DNA of 64,000 nucleotides from Polietes domitor (lineage: Eukaryota; Arthropoda; Insecta; Diptera; Muscidae), in contig OX377622.1 of NCBI GenBank assembly GCA_947397865.1, forward strand, positions 61,396,372 to 61,460,371, read 5' to 3'. Position numbers and translations under genes: made by a program. Below are positions 45,971 through 56,717 of this stretch, one piece after another. How positions within the stretch are numbered: position 1 is the stretch's first letter; every line of letters starts with the position of its first letter. The notes below the pieces were generated by a model. That model saw only the letters and a program-made list of their open reading frames with translations. It had not been told where the DNA came from and did no database searches.

Positions 45971-46584
45971 AAGAGTGATTTTTTTGAGGTTAGGATTTTC
46001 ATGCATTAGTATTTGACAGATCACGTGGGATTTCAGACATGGTGTAAAAGAGAAAGATGCTTAGTATGCTTTGACATTTCATCATGAATCGTCTTACAAA
46101 CGAACAACGCTTGCAAATTATTGAATTTTATTATCAAAATGCGTGCTCTGTTAAGAAAGTTCATTGCGCGCTTCCATTTTATGGTCAGTTTAATCGACCC
46201 ACTGAAGCGGCTATTCGGGCTATTGTGACTAAATTTCGCACCAAATTTACATTGTTGGACATTAAACCACCAACACGCTTACGTAGAGTGCGAACTGAAG
46301 AAAATATCGCAGCTGTATCGGCCAGTGTTAATGATGACCACCAATTTTCGATTCGTCGCCGTTCGCACCAATTGGGTCTCTGTTACTCAAAAACGTGGAA
46401 ATGCCAAAATTGGACTAAGCGGATGGACCACCTAAGACGCAGCCGCGGTCAACATTTAAATGAAATTATCTTTAAAAAGTAAATGTCATGGACCAATCTA
46501 ACGTTTCAAATAAAGAACCGATGAGATTTTGCAAATTTTATGCGTTTTTTTTAAAAAAAAAGTTATCAAGCTCTTAAAAAATCA
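45971..46584 (+). mobile_element. Tc1/mariner derivative A, copy 2
   Basis: Nearly identical to 12004-12622. The left end AAGAGTGATTTTTTTGAGG is intact after TA. The right inverted end stops at AAAAAATCA and lacks its last few bases, so this copy may no longer be mobile. Confidence 0.87.
46084..46482 (+). CDS. HTH-only transposase fragment, copy 2 (132 aa)
   Basis: Encodes a protein identical to that at 12117-12515: HTH at residues 5-55, basic linker at 62-76, second HTH-like segment at 89-99, junction at 107, C-terminal tail RRSRGQHLNEIIFKK. The DDE core is absent. DNA differences from copy 1 inside the frame are few and silent (for example at the codon for Q8), so the two copies separated very recently or the frame has been kept. 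Confidence 0.8.
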   Translation: MNRLTNEQRLQIIEFYYQNACSVKKVHCALPFYGQFNRPTEAAIRAIVTKFRTKFTLLDIKPPTRLRRVRTEENIAAVSASVNDDHQFSIRRRSHQLGLCYSKTWKCQNWTKRMDHLRRSRGQHLNEIIFKK

Positions 46585-47285
46585 TTACTTGTGCAGCTCC
46601 AATGAGCGTAAACTTATATAAATCTCGTGCCCGAGACCTCAAAATTTATTTTTTGGCGTGCATCATCGTACAAAACTTTTTATGGTGACTTTTTTATTTT
46701 TTTCCTAAAATTTTAATTTTCTCCAAAGGTACCTTTATCATTTGCACTCTCACTTTGGAAATATACATCCGATCCTTATATGTTCGATTAAAGGTATTTA
46801 AGATGCTGAAAACAATCTATATATGTAAAAGTTCTATAGATAAATGTACAAATAAAAAAATTAATAAAATATGAGATTCTAAATTTGTGCTTAAATCTCG
46901 TGATAAAGCCCATTGTGAATGAAATAAGAGAACGATTAATTTTATTTTAAATCGCTGGGATTTTAACGAAGAAAAAACATGACCGATTTGAAGAAATTTT
47001 TGGAACAAATGTAGAAGTTATGATCCTTAGTGTAGAAGTAAGAGATTTCAAAAAAATCGTTTCACTTTTTTAGGAAGTTTTTGTTTAAATTAAAGACGAC
47101 ATGTACTAGTACAAGAAGTGGCACAAAATTCCCCCAAAAAAAACTAAAAATTATGATTTTTTCTAAAAAACTCTTTTGCGGAGGGCCACAACTTCTACAT
47201 TTTTATCCTAGATAGACATTTACATAAAGACACTGTTTTCTTTGTTATAAGGTTAGCTATTCAAAATAGAATAATTATTTTTTAT
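46585..47285. other. Anonymous AT-rich region
   Basis: No gene or known repeat. Several homopolymer A/T runs. Confidence 0.3.
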
Positions 47286-48683
47286 TATACCCTACACCAC
47301 TTCGTGGGCTAGGGTATTATAAGTTAGTTTCGCGCCAAATGTTTGTAACACCAAGAAATAATGGAGCTAGACCCACCTTTAAGTATACCGATCGGCTTAG
47401 AATCACCAGCTGAGTCGATTTGACGATGTCTGTCTGTCCGTCCGTCCGTCTGCTGTCCATCAAAGCTTGTTCGCACTCTACAGGTCGCAATTTTTGTCCG
47501 ATTGTCATGAAACTTGGCAGAAGTTATTTTTTCTGGCCAAGGACCATCGGTATTGAATTTGGAAGAAATCGGTTCAGATTTGACTTTTTCCGCCCTATAA
47601 AGCACATATAGTACCCGATTTTCTTCAAATTTGGCTTAACACCTTATAATCAAACTAGAAATACCTGTGGCGAAAGCGGGTTAGATGGGTTCAGATTTAG
47701 ATATAGCCCCCATACAAATGTCGCTCCCGATTTCACTTTTTCCGCTTTAGAAACCACGTATTGTACCCGATTTTCTTTAAAATTGACACAAATTTTATAA
47801 TCGAACTAGAAGCACCTATGCTGAAAGTGGGTAAGATCGGTTCAGATTTAGATATAGCCCCCATACAAATGTCGCTCCCGATTTCACTTTTTCCGCTTTA
47901 GAAACCACGTACTGTACCCGATTTTCTTTAAAATTGACACAAATTTTATAATCGAACTAGAAGCACCTATGCTGAAAGTGGGTAAGATCGGTTCAGATTT
48001 AGATATAGCCCCCATACAAATGTCGCTCCCGATTTCACTTTTTCCGCTTTAGAAACCACGTACTGTACCCGATTTTCTTTAAAATTGACACAAATTTTAT
48101 AATCGAACTAGAAGCACCTATGCTGAAAGTGGGTAAGATCGGTTCAGATTTAGATATAGCCCCCATACAAATGTCGCTCCCGATTTCACTTTTTCCGCTT
48201 TAGAAACCACATATTGTACCCGATTTTCTTTAAAATTGACACAACATTTTATAATCGAACTAGAAACACCTATGCTGAAAGTGGGTAAGATCGGTTCAGA
48301 TTTAGATATAGCCTCCATACAAATGCCGATTTCACTTTTTCCGCTTTATAAACCACATATTGTACCTGATTTTCTTTAAAATTGGCACAACATCTAAAAA
48401 TCCAACTAAAAAACCTATGGATCTTGATCAATTTTTCCATGTCATGTTATATTTACTTTACTCGGAATATCTGCTGGAAAATTGGATCAATTACTTTATT
48501 TTTTACCAGATTCATTAAATTTGATTAAAGAAGAATTGATAGTAATTTTATAATTTATATGAACTACATAAAATTGCTCCCATGGAATACCTGGGTTTAG
48601 TAATCAAAGCGATGTATATATGCAGGGAGTGGTGTAGGGTATTATATAGTCGGCCCCGTCCGACTTTAGCCTTTCCTTCCTTG
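47286..48683 (+). mobile_element. R2-family element copy 3, complete
   Basis: The 5' end is TATACCCTACACCACTTCGT. Core units at 151,151,151,152-bp spacing (47693 onward) include units near 47844-48146 that are almost exact copies of each other. The 3' zone is shorter than in copy 2. It ends with hairpin GTCGGCCCCGTCCGAC and CTTTCCTTCCTTG. Confidence 0.82.
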
Positions 48684-49005
48684 TTTTTTCTATTTTTTAT
48701 TGTTTGCCACAAAGCCGACAATGCAGATTTTTTCCGGAAAAAATATGGAATATAAAACTATAAAAGGGGTATTATCGGACTTATATTTCCACAGTAAGAG
48801 TACAAATATTAAAAGTATCTTCGGTAAAAATTTTAATATTAGTAAAAATTGAACAACTAATAAATATTTAATATCGTTTTCGAGTTTATAAAGTTAAAAT
48901 ACATCAGAAACTATTAGACATTGCCCTTCTGCAAAAATGTTCTTGCATCATGAGACTTTAAAAAAACAATGGAACTTTCAAATCGGTTAAAACAATCACG
49001 AAATA
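48684..49005. other. Anonymous spacer
   Basis: Contains AGTTTATAAAGTTAAAATACA-like words loosely shared with 24.0 and 60.6 kb. No gene. Confidence 0.3.
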
Positions 49006-49521
49006 TAGGGTGGGCCATGTAACATTTTCAATTTCAACTAGCGATTACGTTGAATTTGAAAGGTAGAATCACATTCAATTTTATTTTCAGGATTATGTTT
49101 GACATGTGCAAAAGAGGACGCTATACGCTCGAACAAAATCAAAAACTTACTTCCGGAGTAATGAGTCTTAAACTCAAACTGAAAGAAATGTACGTGGAAA
49201 ATTTTCGTGTTTTCAGACGAAGCTCATTTTCTACTCGGTGGCTATGTCAATAAGCAAAATTGCCGCATATGGGGTTCAGAGAACCCTGACGTGACTATTG
49301 AGAAGCCAATGCATCCACAAGGAGTCCTTGTTTGGTGTAGATTTTGGGCTGTACTGAAAAATTGGGTTGATCGCACTCGTGGTATTCATATGAATGATAT
49401 TGTGTTTCATTATTAAATGACGAAGTTCAACATTTCTAATAAAACCAGAAATTTGAAACAGTAATCAGTACTTATATATTTATAGCCGACTTTAATTTAA
49501 AATTTTAAATGGTTCACCCTA
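49006..49521 (+). mobile_element. Tc1/mariner derivative B, copy 2
   Basis: The element is 516 bp with ends TAGGGTGGGCCATGTAACAT and, inverted, TAGGGTGAACCATTTAAAAT, flanked by TA. It encodes a broken IS630-Tc1-mariner transposase: the first catalytic block FSDEAHFLLGGYVNKQNC and WGSENP at 49207-49290, then HPQGVLVWCRFW. This is fused directly to the C-terminal NWVDRTRG...MNDIVFHY. The second and third acidic blocks are deleted, so it cannot catalyse transposition. Confidence 0.85.
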
Positions 49522-49647
49522 TACTAGAAATTCAATATCAGCAGGATTTTCATTTTTTGTGGGCAATAAAGTTTATATAACTCTAAAAATAAAATTTTAA
49601 GATAATATGAAATATTTTTTAAAGAAAAATATTAATAAAAATTAAAA

Positions 49648-50487
49648 CAAGTAAGGAAAGGCTAAAGTCGGTCGGGGCCGAATATATAATACCCTACACC
49701 ACTCCCTGCATATATACCTGGCTTTGATTACTAAACCCAAGTATTTCATGGGAGCAATTTTATCTAGTTCATATAGATTATACAGTTACTATAAGTTCAT
49801 CTTTAGTCAAATTTCATGAATATGGTAAATAATAAAGTAATTGATCCGATTTTCCAGCAGATATTCCGAGTAAAGTAAATATAACATGATCTGGGAAAAT
49901 TGTTCAAGATCCAATGACAAATATAAATTATAAAGTGTTAATACATTTGAAAGGGCCTATAACAACAATTGGGCCAGGACCAAAACATCATTCACAGTTA
50001 TTCCTTGTTGAAATATATCATGATCCGATGTAAAATATAGTTTCTAGAGCTGCAATAAAGTAGAATGGGGCCCCATTTGTGTTATACCAAAGTATGAACA
50101 CATATATTTAAATTTCATAGTATTGAAATTTGAAAAACAAAATCCGATGTAAAATTTGAGGCCTTGAGGGGTAATAATTAAAATGGGGCCCATTTGTAAA
50201 TGCGCTATATTAAAAAGTAAGTCCATTAGATCACTTTCAAATTAGGTATACTTAGTTGAAATATAACATGAGCTGCAAAATTGTATCGAGATCCAACGCA
50301 TGATGTGGGTTCTAGAGCTGTAATACATTAAAAAGGGGGCCCAATTTGTATGGGGTAATACCGAAATATGGACCCATATATCGGTCTTTCATAGTATGTA
50401 TTCTTAGTTGAAATATAATATAATCTGCAAAATTTGCAAAAAAAAAACTTCCGATGTAAAAGTTGGATCCTAGAAGAGTAATAATAA
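49648..50487 (-). mobile_element. R2-family element copy 4, 3' part
   Basis: The 3' tip is CAAGTAAGGAAAGGCTAAAG with hairpin GTCGGTCGGGGCCGAA, then ACCCTACACCACTCCCTGCA. The unique R2 3' zone follows. It is cut at 50487 by an R3 element and resumes at 52096. Confidence 0.76.
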
Positions 50488-52095
50488 CCAGTAAGGAAAG
50501 GCTAAAGTCGGGGCCGGCTATACGATACACTCCACTTTCTATCCGAATACAACTCAACTCGGTAAAAAGTGAAAACGGGAAGAATTTTTGTATGTTTCCT
50601 AGGCTAATATGACCTGGTCCAATTTGTCAAATCGAAAAGAATATTTGTATCGGGGCTATATCCCAACATGGAATAAAGTGACTAACTTTCAAAATAAGTT
50701 CTTCCAGTTCAAATATAACGTTTGGTGGTCACTTCAAAGAAATTCGGAGAAAATTTGTGGTTTCTGGGGCGGAAAAAGTCTATCCGGGAGCGAAATTTGT
50801 ATTGGATCAATTTGTAAATCTGAACCGATCTGACCCATTTTCACCATGGGTGTTTCTAGTTGAAATATAAGATATTTTGAAAGATTTGAAAGAAATCTGT
50901 TAAAATATGTAGTTTATAGAGTGGAAAAGTGAAATCGGGAGAGAAATTTGTGTGGCAGCTATATATAAATCTGAACCGATTTGGCCCATTTTTACCACAG
51001 GTGTTTCTAGTTAAACTATAAGATGTTTTGCCAATTTTGAAGAAAATCTGTTAAAATATGTGGTATCTAGAGCGGAAAAAGTCAAATTGTGAGCGAAATT
51101 TGTATGGGAGCTATATATAAATCTGAACCGATTTGACCCATTTTCATCATGGGCGTTTCTAGTTGAAATATAAGATAGTTTGCCAAATTTGAAGACAATC
51201 TGATACAATATGTGGTTTCTAGAGCGGAAAAAATCAAATCGGGAGCCAAATTTGTATGGGAGCTATATATAAATCTGAACCGATCTAACACATTTTTACC
51301 ACAGGTGTTGCTAGTTGAAAAATAAGATGTTTTGCCAAATCTGAAGACAATCTGATACAATTTGTGATTTCTAGAGCGGAAAAAGTCAAATTGGGAGCGA
51401 AATTTGTATGGGAGCTATATATAAATCTGAACCGATCTGACCCATTTTCATCATGGGCGTTTATAGTTGAAATATAAGATAGTTTGCCAAATTTTAAGAC
51501 AATCTGATACAATATGTGGTTTCTAGAGCGGAAAAAAAAACAAATCGGGAGCGAAATTTGTATGGGAGCTATATATAAATCTGAACCGATCTAACACATT
51601 TTTACCACAGGTGTTGCTAGTTGAAAAATAAGATGTTTTGCCAAATCTGAAGACAATCTGATACAATTTGTGATTTCTAGAGCGGAAAAAAAATCGGGAG
51701 CGAAATTTGTATGGGAGCTATATATAAATCTGAACCGATCTGACCCATTTTTACCACAGATGTTTCTAGTTGAACTATAAGATGTTTTGCCAATTTTGAA
51801 GAAAATCTGTTAAAATATGTGGTATCTAGAGTGAAAAGAGTCAAATCGGGAGTGAAATTCGTTGGGGGCTATATCTAAATCTGAACCGATTTTCTTCAAA
51901 TTAAATAGCGTTCGTTCTTATCCCGAAAAACTTAGTTGTGCAAAGTTTCATTTGGTTCTGTGTACAATTGCGACCTGTATCGTGATTACAAGAATAGATG
52001 GACAGACAGACGGACGGACATCTATAAATCGATTCAAAAAGTGATTCTAAGTCGATCGGTATAATTAACAATAGGTCTATCTCTCTTCCTTTTGG
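50488..52095 (-). mobile_element. R3-family element nested in R2 copy 4
   Basis: The 3' tip is CCAGTAAGGAAAGGCTAAAG and the hairpin is shortened to GTCGGGGCCGGC. There are eight core units at 152-bp spacing (51093, 51245, 51397 and on) and GACAGACAGACGGACGGACA near 52002-52021. The 5' tip is missing beyond TTTTGGGTGTTG. Confidence 0.78.
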
Positions 52096-52835
52096 GTGTT
52101 GTATGGGCGCTACATTAAAGAGTGGGCCTTTATAGATCACTTTTAAATAAGGTATTCTTTATTGAAATATAACAGTATTTGCAAAATTTTATAATAGTGC
52201 GATAATAGTGTAAACTGGAGGCCCATTTGTATGGGGGCTGTAGCAAAACATTGACCTATACAGCTGGCTTTCAAGATACGTGTTTCTAGTATAAATGCAA
52301 CATTGTGTGGTAAATTTTGAGCAATATCCGATATAAAATGTGCAGTAATATTGTAAATCGGAGGTACATTTGTATGGGAGCTGTATCAAAACATAGACCC
52401 ATGTTGTCCACTTTCCCGTGAGCTGTTTCTAGTTCAAATATAACACGATCCTGAAAATTTGGTCATGATCCCATGTAAAGTGTGTATTCTAGAGCAGTAA
52501 TAGTGTAAATTATAAGGATATTTGTATGGAGGCTATATCTAAATCTGAACAGATTTCCCCCAAATTCTATATCAATCGTCCTTGGCCAAAAAAGTAACTT
52601 CTGCCAAATTTCATGACATTCGAACAACAATTGCGACCTGCAGAGTGCGAACAAGCTTAGATGGACAGCAGACGGACGGACAGACAGACATCGATTGTTA
52701 AATCGATTCGGCTGGTGATTCTAAGCCGATCCGTATACTTAAAGGTGGGTCTAGCTCAATTTTTTCTTGGTGTTACAAACATTTGGCGCGAAACTAACTT
52801 ATAATACCCTAGTCCACGCAGTGGTGTAGGGTATA
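52096..52835 (-). mobile_element. R2-family element copy 4, 5' part
   Basis: It resumes the R2 3' zone (AAAGAGTGGGCCTTTATAGA) and carries one core unit, AGACGGACGGACAGACAGAC near 52669-52688 and TTGGTGTTACAAACATTTGG. The 5' end TATACCCTACACCACTGCGT type lies at 52835. Confidence 0.78.
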
Positions 52836-53157
52836 AAAACAAAAATTGGCTCAAAAAAATGAAAAAAGACCCAGAACGGGAAATGAAAAAGTTAAAAAAT
52901 GAAAAATCGTCCAGAAAATTGGGTCATTTTTCATAAGGGCATTAAGATTTTCTCCTCTGTGGTAAGTCCCAGACTAAGGATTTACTTCGTTGCAGTCCTT
53001 CGATCAGGCTTAAGCTCTTCTAGAGTATGTCCAAAGGCGGCTACCCAGAGTAAAGGCTTTCACGTTTGAATTTATAAAAAATCGCCAACAAAGGTTATTT
53101 TTCACATTTGAATTTATGAAATATTACACAATGGTCGATATTTTAATTTTTAACAAT

Positions 53158-53287
53158 GGAAAATCACCCAAATGACAAAATGAAATATTAACCAGAAATT
53201 ATAGAAATTATAACCCCCAATTTTTGGGGGTTATTTTTCATAGGAAAAAATGTCCATTTTTATATGGGAATTTTTGGGTGATTTTTG
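53158..53287. repeat. Foldback sequence with perfect 10-bp hairpin
   Basis: Outer arms GAAAATCACCCAAA and TTTGGGTGATTTTT enclose the perfect palindrome TAACCCCCAA-TTT-TTGGGGGTTA at 53211-53233. No gene. The flanks 52836-53157 and 53288-53580 hold nothing recognised. Confidence 0.6.
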
Positions 53288-53584
53288 CGTAGAATGACTT
53301 AGAGTGTATGTGCCAAATTTAATTCAAAATATTAGGAGACGAATGTCTAAAAGCTATAGCTTTTGTATCGTTTCTTTTCCGTTGTAATTACTTATATTCA
53401 AACTTCAAACGGCTACAAATTTCATCTGTATTACTTTTTTCTCAGAATCGGTAAAAAACCCAAATTCTTGGCAATCCATCACGTCACGAAATATATCTCA
53501 GCCCGGAGAAATTCACGATAAACGCCTAACTGCACAATTGTGTTTGCACTCACAGCGATCACCATTCTCTGGCCCAAACACACT

Positions 53585-53587
<3 letters not shown>

Positions 53588-53621
<34 letters not shown>
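53588..53621. repeat. (CA)n microsatellite
   Basis: About 17 CA repeats upstream of the LITAF-like gene. The 118-codon minus-strand frame across it is not a gene. Confidence 0.95.
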
Positions 53622-53622
<1 letters not shown>

Positions 53623-53639
53623 ACACACTTTGGGGAATA

Positions 53640-53984
53640 TCGTATGGGCTTCTCTGATGTATTCTCACCACAACATAAGATAAGGGAGCAGTGCATACGC
53701 ACGCAGGCATACATCCAGCACCGCTGACTGAGCTAGTTATACTCGCCGAATATACCCAGAGATACGGGTATGCCAGTGTTTTAGTCATCGAGTAGTAGTC
53801 AAAGCGCCTGGACACGCACGGAGAGAGAGACACGACAAACAATTTCGAAAAAAAAAGAAAAGTAAACAAAGTTATTTATTATCTAACTGCAACGATATCT
53901 GCGAATATTTCTTAATCGATACATATATATATATATAAATATTGTACATTTCCCAGCAGACAATAATAAAAACGTTTATAAATC
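53640..53984 (+). promoter_or_regulatory. 5' flank and leader of the LITAF-like gene
   Basis: Repeat-free and GC-richer around 53640-53840, then AT-rich with an ATATAT run at 53922-53936. TTTCCCAG at 53949-53956 could be the acceptor of a leader intron. No ATG lies in the last 35 bases before the start codon. No clear TATA box. Extent is inferred. Confidence 0.4.
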
Positions 53985-54295
53985 ATGGATAAGTCACAAC
54001 CGCCACCATACACGGAACACCAACCGGGCTTTACACCCGCCTCCTACTATCAGCCGGGACAGCCGCAATCGCAGTCGCAACAGCCGAACTTGTATCCACC
54101 AATGCCGCAGCCACAACAGCCCCAGCAGCCGCCGACCGTGATCATCCAGACCACGACTCGGCCCAATCTGGTGACGATCGGCAATCAGCCCACCCGTATG
54201 CAGTGTCCCTCTTGTCATGCGGAAATCGTGACAACGGTCAAGCACTCGGCCAACTCCAGGACCCACTGTTGGGCCCTAGTCCTGTGTCTGTTCAT
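53985..54295 (+). CDS. LITAF-domain protein, first coding exon (CDIP/SIMPLE family)
   Basis: The ATG opens 103 codons ending at donor TTCAT|GTAAGT (exon end 54295, phase 2). Residues 1-60 are proline/glutamine-rich, with a PPPY motif at 6-9. This motif recruits Nedd4-type ubiquitin ligases in the family. The LITAF domain starts near residue 68: CPSC at 74-77 is the N-terminal zinc-binding CxxC knuckle, followed by HAEIVTTVKH and the start of the hydrophobic membrane-inserting segment (HCWALVLCLF). The second half with HxCPxC is on a later exon that I could not find before 64000, so it lies outside or beyond a long intron. LITAF proteins sit on the cytosolic face of late endosomes and lysosomes, anchored by this zinc-stabilised monotopic helix. 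Closest recalled relatives are Drosophila LITAF-like proteins such as CG32280. No frame damage is seen. Confidence 0.88.
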
Positions 54296-54892
54296 GTAAG
54301 TAGTGCACGTATTACACATATACATACAGACACATATGTATGCATATGTGTGTGTGTAATTGGAATGATATGGAAACGGTGTTAGTTAGAACAAGTGGTT
54401 CAAGCGATAATACCAGGTGAATCATCGCTGAAAATTAAACGAATGTTTTTCATCGCCACAGCAACTGTCTAAAGATAATGGCAGGGCATATCGCTGTGGC
54501 AGTTATTGTAGGCCAGCCAAGTCAAGTAGTCATAAACATTTCAAGCAACTTGCCTAAATTGGATTCCATCCGGGGAGTTACAGCCATAAGCCAATCGGCA
54601 AGTGGTAATAACTGATAATGCGACAGCCAAAAAAAAGAGTAATCAAATTTCACAAAAATGTGTGTGCAGACTAGAGATAAGCTAGACGATTAAATAGTTT
54701 CACGGAACCATAGCTTGTCTGCAATTAAAATCCCAAAAAATCTAAACTATTTTAGGGACACCATTTCAGGGACACTATTTCAGGAGGAAAAAGAAGAGTA
54801 AACGAAAATTACAACCAAGAAAAGAAACATTTAAGCTGATAAAGGAAATATTTGAACTAAGGAGATCTATTTCAACTGAGTTGATATTTACA
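54296..54892 (+). other. Start of the LITAF-like gene's intron
   Basis: Contains TACATA/CATATG runs near 54318-54356 and otherwise unique sequence. No LITAF second exon is visible. Confidence 0.5.
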
Positions 54893-55355
54893 CTATGGCT
54901 ATGCAGTCAGAGGAATATATACACCGAATTCCATGATTCTATTAGCGGCCATTTTGTTGGTACCATTTTTGCCCCCTCAAGAGTACGACTATCTAAAATC
55001 TCTTTATTTTACGTATCTACATAATTAGAAGGATGTACACGCCGAATTTCATCATTCTAGCTGTATTCGTTTAGTTGGTACTATTTGTATCCCCTGTAGC
55101 CATTGTATCCCTTGAAAGTACGAATTTGGAAAAAACGTTTTATTTTTCTTGTCTACGCAGTCAGAGGAATGTATACTCCGAATTTCATGATTCTAGCTCC
55201 GGTCATTTGGTATGTACTATTTTTATCCCCTTTTTCCATTTGAACCCCAAAAAGTACGAATTTTGGAAAGTTCTTTTATTTTACGTGTCTACTCAAGCAG
55301 AGGAATGTATACATCGAATTTCATTATTCTAGGTGCAGCCGTTAGGTTGGTACTA
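54893..55355 (-). mobile_element. R1-family element, 3' tip missing, right of it cut by Tc1/mariner A
   Basis: Three to four core units (TATACACCGAATTCCATGAT and so on). The copy is interrupted at GGTTGGTACTA and resumes at 55976 with TTTTTATCCCTCTATCCCCA, so the empty site TAC-TA-TTTTT can be read. Confidence 0.72.
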
Positions 55356-55973
55356 AAGGGTGATTTTTTAAGAGCTTGATAACTTTTTAAAAAAAAAAAC
55401 GCATAAAATTTGCAAAATCTCATCGGTTCTTTATTTGAAACGTTAGATTGGTCCATGACATTTACTTTTTTAAGATAATTTCATTTAAATGTTGACCGCG
55501 GCTGCGTCTTAGGTGGTCCATCCGCTTAGTCCAATTTTGGCATTTCCACGTTTTTGAGTAACAGAGACCTAATTGGTGCGAACGGCGACGAATCGAAAAT
55601 TGGTGGTCATCATTAACACTGGCCGATACAGCTGCGATATTTTCTTCAGTTCGCACTCTACGTAAGCGTGTTGGTGGTTTAATGTCCAACAATGTAAATT
55701 TGGTGCGAAATTTAGTCACAATAGCCCGAATAGCCGCTTCAGTGGGTCGATTAAACTGACCATAAAATGGAAGCGCGCAATGAACTTTCTTAACAGAGCA
55801 CGCATTTTGATAATAAAATTCAATAATTTGCAAGCGTTGTTCGTTTGTAAGACGATTCATGATGAAATGTCAAAGCATACTGAGCATCTTTCTCTTTGAC
55901 ACCATGTCTGAAATCCCACGTGATCTGTCAAATACTAATGCATGAAAATCCTAACCTCAAAAAAATCACTCTT
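55356..55973 (-). mobile_element. Tc1/mariner derivative A, copy 3
   Basis: The element is 618 bp with both inverted ends intact (AAGGGTGATTTTTTAAGAG at 55356; AAAGAGTGATTTTTTTGAGG inverted at 55973) and a TA duplication (55354-55355, 55974-55975) inside an R1 element. Structurally complete for mobilisation in trans. Confidence 0.9.
55462..55860 (-). CDS. HTH-only transposase fragment, copy 3 (132 aa)
   Basis: The same intact frame as at 12117 and 46084, with a single residue change (the tail ends EIILKK instead of EIIFKK). The DNA-binding half plus C-terminal tail is retained and the catalytic core deleted. It lies in an intron-like position downstream of the LITAF exon, on the opposite strand. 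Confidence 0.8.
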   Translation of the reverse strand: MNRLTNEQRLQIIEFYYQNACSVKKVHCALPFYGQFNRPTEAAIRAIVTKFRTKFTLLDIKPPTRLRRVRTEENIAAVSASVNDDHQFSIRRRSHQLGLCYSKTWKCQNWTKRMDHLRRSRGQHLNEIILKK

Positions 55974-55975
55974 TA

Positions 55976-56547
55976 TTTTTATCCCTCTATCCCCATTTAA
56001 ACCCTTAAATGTACGAATTTAGAAAAAATACTTTTATATTATGTATCTACTCTATTAGAGGAATGTACACGCCACATTTCGTGTTTCTATCTGTTCTCGT
56101 TTGATATGTACCATTTTTATCCCTTTTTGTCCCATTTCGCCCCCTACAAATAAAAAACATTCTATGGTGCCCTTTTATGCAATAAAGGGAATGCGCATTG
56201 CAAATATCAAATAAATACAAGCTAATATGTTCAAAAAACAGGCTGAAATACTCTAAATATTAGGGGTATTTTCAGTCCTTGTGAGGGAAAAATTTTTCCC
56301 TCTGGGCCGATTTCGCCCACTTACAATCCCAACCATAAGACACATTTAGGAAAAATTTGAACCTCCTAGCTCATTTCGTTCGGCCGCTATCGTGCTTTTA
56401 ACAGACAGACGGACATGGCTATATCGTCTTAGAATTTTACCACGACCCAGAATATATATACTTTATGGGGTCTCCGATGAATATTTCAAGGTGTTACAAA
56501 CGGAATGACAAAGTGAATATACCCCCATCCTGGAGGTGGAGGGTATA
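55976..56547 (-). mobile_element. R1-family element, 5' part
   Basis: Continues the copy cut at 55355 to a complete R1 5' end (CCCATCCTGGAGGTGGAGGG at 56547). It carries AACAGACAGACGGACATGGC near 56401-56420. Confidence 0.76.
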
Positions 56548-56550
56548 AAA

Positions 56551-56717
56551 ACAATTTCCAACCACCCCACGAAAATAAAGTTTGGATTGTTTAATGATGA
56601 TTTGCAAACTATTTCGTACCTAGATCAAGCTGTGTGTGAGCTAAACGCCCCCGAAAACACCTCTAAAATCATGTTTTTCCCGTGTAATTTTTTTGCGTTT
56701 CATTTTTGTAAAAAAAA
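56551..56717 (+). repeat. Family E element copy 4, left part
   Basis: CAATTTCCAACCACCCCACG through CTGTGTGTGAGCTAAACGCC to GCGTTTCATTTTTGTAAA. It is cut by the R3 element and continues at 58079. Confidence 0.6.

Noticed and set aside
53513..53869. 118-codon minus-strand frame upstream of LITAF
   Set aside because: It contains the (CA)n tract (a run of Cys-Val) and no domain; probably promoter or leader DNA.
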